From positions 2,604,001 to 2,668,000 of the forward strand of contig NZ_JARZAE010000004.1 of NCBI RefSeq assembly GCF_029892095.1: 64,000 nucleotides of DNA, in the 5' to 3' direction. Position numbers and translations under genes: made by a program. Numbering within the stretch: position 1 is the first letter of the stretch; every line of letters begins with the position of its first letter. The notes beneath the pieces are model-generated. The model ran no database searches. It had not been told where the DNA came from and saw nothing but the letters and a program-made list of their open reading frames with translations. This DNA is from Kitasatospora sp. MAP12-44. GTDB taxonomy: Bacteria; Actinomycetota; Actinomycetes; Streptomycetales; Streptomycetaceae. Positions 60,500-64,000 of the stretch are shown here, piece by piece.

Positions 60500-61852
60500 T
60501 CATGCCACCGGTCGGAGCTCACGGACCGGCACGGGCGCCAACTCGCGTGCGTCGTCGTCGTACCTGCCGTCCCCGCGTACGTCGTCCCCGCGTACGTCGT
60601 CCTCGCGCACGTTGTCCTGGGCCGGCGTGAGGTGGCGCCGCAGGCTCAGCGCCAGCAGCACGATCAGCAGGGTGCAGCCGGTCATCGCCGCCAGGTAGAG
60701 CGGCCACATCCCGGTGCCGACCAGCAGCACGCCGACCGCCGGGCCGACCGCAATGGCCAGCTGCTTGACCAGTGCGAAGGCCGAGTTGTACGTGCCGAGC
60801 AGCCGGGTCGGCGCCAGGTCGGCGACGATCGGGCCCAGGGTCGGGGCGAGCATCGACTCGCCGACGCCGAACAGCACGTAGATGGAGACGATCGCGATCG
60901 TCGCGGCCATCGCCTCGCCGCGGATCAGGCCGGCCAGCAGCGCGGCGGCCCAGGCGCCCAGCCAGATCACGCCGGTGGCCGCCATCGCCGTGGTCCGCCG
61001 GTGGCGGGCGGTGATCCGCACCATGAACATCTGCAGCAGCACGATGGTCAGCGCGTTGGCGCCCAGCGCCATGCCCAGGGTGGCGGGCGGGGTCCGGACG
61101 GTGTCAGTGGCGAAGGCCGCGACACCGGACTCGAACTGTCCGTAGCAGGTGAAGAAGATCAGCCCGGCCAGCAGGCACAGCCGCAGCATCGCCTTGTCGG
61201 CCCGCAGCGCGCGCAGCCCGCTCGGGGCCTGGGCGCCGGCCGGCTCCGCCACCGCGGCGGCGGTCAGGGCGGGGCCCTTGGCGAGCTTGGCGGTGCCGGT
61301 GACCGCTCCCAGTGCCAGGAAGGCCAGCGCCTCGATGGTGAAGAGCCTGGTCAGGCTGGCCGGGTCGGCGACGTTGACGATCTGCCCGCCGACCAGCGCG
61401 CCGAAGCCCATGCCCAGGTTGACCAGGGTGAACTGCAGGGCGAAGGCGTGCGAGCGGGTCGTGGGGGTCGAGCAGCGCACGATCATCGTGGCCAGTGCCG
61501 GCTGGCAGGTGGTCACACCGCCGCCGAAGAGGAAGGAGGAGACCAGCAGCCCAGCCGTCCCGGTGGCGTGCCCGAAGCTGAACGCGCCGGTGGCGGCCAG
61601 CGCGGCGCCGGCCAGCAGCACCGGGCGCGGCCCGTACCGGTCGATGCCGCGGCCCGCGAAGGGCAGCACGAAGAGCGCGGCCAGCGCGAAGACGGTGAAG
61701 ACCATGCCCGCGGCGAACGAACCGAGCCCGCGCACCTCGTTCACGTACACGAACATGTACGGCATCGTGAACCCGCTGCCGAACGCGCTCAGCGCGTTGC
61801 CGACCTGGACCCGGCGCAGGGGGCCACCCGCTCCGTACGTGTGCTGCTTCAT
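60500..61852 (-). CDS. MFS transporter (12-helix), divergent from MarR regulator
   Basis: A 450-residue transporter. It has the motif GRGIDRYGPRPVLLAGAALA between helices 2 and 3, and a repeat of similar form in the second half (TARHRRTTAMAATGVIW). Twelve hydrophobic segments are present. The C-terminus is a charged tail with Asp/Arg repeats (REDDVRGDDVRGDGRYDDD) from short DNA repeats around 60568-60615. ATG 61852 has AAGGGG upstream. It probably exports a toxic compound. The divergent MarR gene 116 bp away is its likely repressor. Confidence 0.88.
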   Translation of the reverse strand: MKQHTYGAGGPLRRVQVGNALSAFGSGFTMPYMFVYVNEVRGLGSFAAGMVFTVFALAALFVLPFAGRGIDRYGPRPVLLAGAALAATGAFSFGHATGTAGLLVSSFLFGGGVTTCQPALATMIVRCSTPTTRSHAFALQFTLVNLGMGFGALVGGQIVNVADPASLTRLFTIEALAFLALGAVTGTAKLAKGPALTAAAVAEPAGAQAPSGLRALRADKAMLRLCLLAGLIFFTCYGQFESGVAAFATDTVRTPPATLGMALGANALTIVLLQMFMVRITARHRRTTAMAATGVIWLGAWAAALLAGLIRGEAMAATIAIVSIYVLFGVGESMLAPTLGPIVADLAPTRLLGTYNSAFALVKQLAIAVGPAVGVLLVGTGMWPLYLAAMTGCTLLIVLLALSLRRHLTPAQDNVREDDVRGDDVRGDGRYDDDARELAPVPVRELRPVA

Positions 61853-61872
61853 GGGTGGACACCCCTTCAAGG

Positions 61873-61901
61873 TTTTAGGCTGCAAGATTTCAGAGCTAAA
61901 A
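61873..61901. promoter_or_regulatory. AT-rich inverted repeat in the MFS/MarR divergent promoter
   Basis: TTTTAG (61873-61878) and CTAAAA (61896-61901) form an inverted repeat with a 17-bp spacer in the most AT-rich part of the 115-bp divergent region. MarR proteins bind such AT-rich palindromes. The position upstream of the MFS start fits repression. Confidence 0.5.
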
Positions 61902-61967
61902 TATACAAAGCGTAAGAGTGTGGTGTCAAAGGCTTAAGAGATGCACCGATCGTGGGAGACTGGCGGC

Positions 61968-62498
61968 ATGAGCTCCCCCAGACCCGCGCCGGCGATCGGC
62001 CAAGAACTGGCCATCGACGAGCAAGTGGCCATCTACCAGCGGGAATTCCCCACCGTGGACCCCCAGGTGGAGACCATCGTGTCCACCCTGTCGCGGGTCG
62101 CCCGCCGGATGGGGACGGCCTATGGGCGGCAACTGACTGTGCTCGGAATCACCAGCGCGGAGTGGGAGGTGCTCAAAGCCCTGGTGGTCGCGGGCAGCCC
62201 GTACCAGCTGGGACCGGGCGAGCTGGCCAAGCGGCTGGGCCTCACCCCGGCGGCGATGACCCACCGGATCGACCGGATGGTCGCCGAGGACCTGGTCACC
62301 CGCGAGCGCGACGAGAGCAACCGGGTCCGGGTGATCATCGAGCTGACCGCCAACGGCCGGGACAAGTGGCTGGAGTCGATGCGGATGGCGGCGGTCTTCG
62401 AGGAGGAGCTGCTGCAGGACATCGTCGGCGAGGAGAGAGCGGTGCTCTCGGGGATGCTGGCGCGGATGCTGCGGCGGATCGAGGACGGCAACCGCTGA
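61968..62498 (+). CDS. MarR-family regulator
   Basis: A 176-residue winged-helix protein. The core is TAYGRQLTVLGITSAEWEVLKALVV, LGPGELAKRLGLTPAAMTHRIDRMVAEDLVTRERDESNRVRV and ELTANGRDKWLESM, with the conserved wing DESNRVRV. It should bind DNA as a dimer and release it on phenolic or drug ligands. ATG 61968 has GGGAG about 11 nt upstream. It is divergent from an MFS exporter, the classic MarR arrangement. Confidence 0.92.
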   Translation: MSSPRPAPAIGQELAIDEQVAIYQREFPTVDPQVETIVSTLSRVARRMGTAYGRQLTVLGITSAEWEVLKALVVAGSPYQLGPGELAKRLGLTPAAMTHRIDRMVAEDLVTRERDESNRVRVIIELTANGRDKWLESMRMAAVFEEELLQDIVGEERAVLSGMLARMLRRIEDGNR

Positions 62499-62586
62499 GT
62501 GGCGGGGGCGGGGCGGCTGCGGAAGGGTTGAGGCGAGGGGGGCGAGAACCCTGTCCGGACCACTTGCAGCCCCTGGAGGCGACACC

Positions 62587-63375
62587 ATGTCCGTGGTCAC
62601 CACCCCGTACCCGCCCGGCACCCCCTGCTGGGTCGACCTGATGGCCCCCGACCAGCAGGCGGCCATCGACTTCTACCGCGACCTCTTCGGCTGGCAGGGC
62701 GCGATCGGCTCCGACGAGTTCGGCGGATACTCGGTCCTCACCCTCAAAGACAAGGCGGTGGCCGGCATCGGCTCGGCCGTGTCGATGAACGACCAGCCGC
62801 CGCCCCCCACCGCCTGGACCACCTACCTGTCCGCGTCCGACGCGGACGGCGCCGCCACCCGCATCGCGGACGCCGGCGGCACCCTGTTCACCCCGGTGAT
62901 GGACGTCGGCACGGTCGGCCGGATGCTGGTCGCCGCCGACCCCGCCGGCGCGGTCTTCGGCGTCTGGCAGCCGGTGGACTTCTTCGGCGCGCAGATCGTC
63001 AACGAGCCCGGCGCGGTGATCTGGAACGAGCTCAACACCGCCGACCCGGCCGGCGCCGCGGCCTTCTACCCCGCCGCGCTGGGCGTCGGGGTCGGCCCGA
63101 TGGAGGGCATGGAGAGCTACTTCTCCCTCTCCGTCGACGGCCGGACGGTCGGCGGCATGCAGGGCCTGGCCAACCAGCCGCCTGGCACGCCCTCGCACTG
63201 GGCCACCTACTTCGCGGTGGACGACACCGACAGCACTGTGGACGCCGCGGTGCGCGCGGGCGCCACGCTGCTGGCGGCGGCCTTCGACACGCCGGTGGGG
63301 CGGATGGCGCCGATCAAGGACCCGCAGGGCGGGATCTTCTGGGTGATCGCGGCCACCGGGCCGGGGCAGGCCTGA
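62587..63375 (+). CDS. VOC family (glyoxalase/bleomycin resistance-like) protein, two domains
   Basis: A 262-residue protein with two VOC domains. The first begins GTPCWVDLMAPDQQAAIDFYRDLFGW and ends FGVWQP; the second begins GAVIWNELNTADPAGAAAFY and ends PQGGIFWVIAATG. Each has paired beta-alpha-beta-beta-beta units that could hold a metal. The pattern resembles actinobacterial hydroxylase/glyoxalase-like VOC proteins, but the substrate is unknown. The ATG has GGAGG 8 nt upstream. It lies behind MarR and ahead of a strong terminator. Confidence 0.9.
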   Translation: MSVVTTPYPPGTPCWVDLMAPDQQAAIDFYRDLFGWQGAIGSDEFGGYSVLTLKDKAVAGIGSAVSMNDQPPPPTAWTTYLSASDADGAATRIADAGGTLFTPVMDVGTVGRMLVAADPAGAVFGVWQPVDFFGAQIVNEPGAVIWNELNTADPAGAAAFYPAALGVGVGPMEGMESYFSLSVDGRTVGGMQGLANQPPGTPSHWATYFAVDDTDSTVDAAVRAGATLLAAAFDTPVGRMAPIKDPQGGIFWVIAATGPGQA

Positions 63376-63390
63376 CCGGTTCGCGGCGCT

Positions 63391-63440
63391 GACCCCGTGA
63401 GGCCCGGACCGAGGAGTGTCGGTCCGGGCCTCACGGGGTC
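63391..63440. terminator. Strong terminator between VOC gene and chitinase
   Basis: Perfect 22-bp stem: arms 63391-63412 and 63419-63440 around a 6-nt GGAGTG loop. It starts 15 bp after the VOC stop and ends near the end of the convergent chitinase gene. The right arm runs directly into a tandem repeat. Confidence 0.88.
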
Positions 63441-63483
63441 AGCGGGTCAGCGGGTCAGCGGGTCAGCGGGTCAGCGGGTCAGC
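63436..63483. repeat. GGGTCAGC octanucleotide repeat, six units
   Basis: Six perfect 8-bp units lie between the terminator arm and the chitinase gene; the last unit includes the chitinase stop codon. On the minus strand each unit carries TGA, and because 8 is not a multiple of 3 successive units place TGA in all three frames. Confidence 0.9.
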
Positions 63484-64000
63484 AGGGGCCGTTGTCGGTC
63501 CAGACGCCCCACTGGCCGCTCAGCGAGGGGTCCTCGTTGGTGGTCCACCACTTGTTGGTGTAGTTGTGGCCCTTCCAGGAGACCTGGGTGGGCGTGGCGT
63601 ACACCGCGGAGGCCGACCAGCTCGGCGCGCTGCAGGTGCCGGCCGGGAGGGTCGGGGTCGGGCTGGTCGGCTGGGTGGGAACGCCGGTCGGGCTGCCGGA
63701 CGGACTGCCGGTCGGCGACGAGGTCGGGCTGCTCGTCGGCGAAGACGTCGGCGAGGAGGTCGGGCTGCTGCTCGGCGAGGCCGTCGGCGGGGCCGGGCAG
63801 CCGGCCGCCGAGCCGTTGGTGGCGTTGACCATCGTGTCGAACAGGCCGGTCTGGGTGCCCAGGTCGTACAGCGAGAAGGCGAACGAGCCGCCGAGCCCGT
63901 TGCAGTGCAGGTAGTCGGCCTTGGCCTGGATGGACTGGGCGTCCTCACCGCTCCAGAAGTTGGTGCCGTCGTAGAAGTACGCGGCCTTGGCGGTGTCGTC
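63479..64000 (-). CDS. GH18 chitinase, C-terminal part with CBM5/12 domain (partial)
   Basis: 173 codons of a gene that enters from the right edge. The first visible part (AAYFYDGTNFWSGEDAQSIQ, KADYLHCNGLGGSFAFSLYD) is the end of a GH18 catalytic barrel. A Ser/Pro/Thr linker with SSPT repeated follows, then a C-terminal CBM5/12 chitin-binding domain (CSAPSWSASAVYATPTQVSW, NKWWTTNEDPSLSGQWGVWT) with its aromatic platform. It degrades chitin outside the cell. The active-site DxxDxDxE motif lies beyond the window. The stop lies in an octanucleotide repeat. Confidence 0.88.
   Translation of the reverse strand, partial: DDTAKAAYFYDGTNFWSGEDAQSIQAKADYLHCNGLGGSFAFSLYDLGTQTGLFDTMVNATNGSAAGCPAPPTASPSSSPTSSPTSSPTSSPTSSPTGSPSGSPTGVPTQPTSPTPTLPAGTCSAPSWSASAVYATPTQVSWKGHNYTNKWWTTNEDPSLSGQWGVWTDNGPC

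Overview
The window is very GC-rich, codes in the high-G+C actinomycete style, and uses many GTG and TTG starts. It carries families typical of Streptomyces and Kitasatospora: XRE/DUF5753 regulators with DUF397 partners, CtaF, an SCO2322-type ECF transporter locus, and LAxTG/LPxTG sortase substrates. It is most likely a chromosomal piece of a Streptomycetaceae genome. Every product name here rests on motifs recognised by eye; no database search was run.

Layout. 1-3486 is the right end of an integrated element: two ATGA-coupled genes leftward, then an excisionase-like gene and a tyrosine recombinase pointing at the 3' end of the RNase P RNA gene (rnpB, 3487-3891, minus). 3901-9103 holds a DHA2 exporter, yaaA, and a minus-strand block of RNase H/phosphatase, zinc-ribbon coiled-coil and NIF3-like genes. 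9463-13630 is the most unusual locus: a pseudokinase/LanC-like protein whose frame is broken in a G6 run, a prolyl-oligopeptidase-family protease translationally coupled to it, a 50-residue peptide ending in two copies of HGRHRGVTAA, and a strong terminator. It looks like a RiPP pathway that cannot make lanthionine, because the peptide has no cysteine.

13639-22910 carries a zinc alcohol dehydrogenase behind a perfect KstR-type operator, cell-envelope proteins, and a glycosyltransferase/methyltransferase/alpha-toroid operon divergent from a KstR-like TetR regulator. 23013-26751 is a coupled cytochrome b, ctaD and ctaF operon. 26827-32396 is a five-gene coupled operon for an ECF importer and its surface proteins.

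32442-45700 is an accessory region rich in surface and decaying genes. It contains an ice-binding-domain/collagen-like sortase substrate with 112 Gly-X-Y triplets, an MhuD-like heme oxygenase, a frameshifted XRE regulator flanked by two fragments of a serine recombinase start, small orphan proteins, and a DUF6879 gene with a truncated XRE partner. It also contains a WxL/WIP-like surface module (two paralogous secreted beta proteins around an LPQTG-anchored DUF916-like protein), an ArsR-like regulator with two TTA codons, and a duplicated DUF397/XRE module.

45836-64000 returns to ordinary chromosome: GNAT, erythromycin esterase with a divergent regulator sharing a palindrome, TlpA-like and SURF1 proteins, a ricin-type lectin, an ECF41 sigma factor, LemA/DUF2207, a DHA2 exporter with a fused winged helix, a peptidoglycan-binding protein, a GDT1-family manganese exporter behind a yybP-ykoY riboswitch, FetB, protein mannosyltransferase, an MFS/MarR divergent pair, a VOC protein, and the end of a GH18 chitinase.
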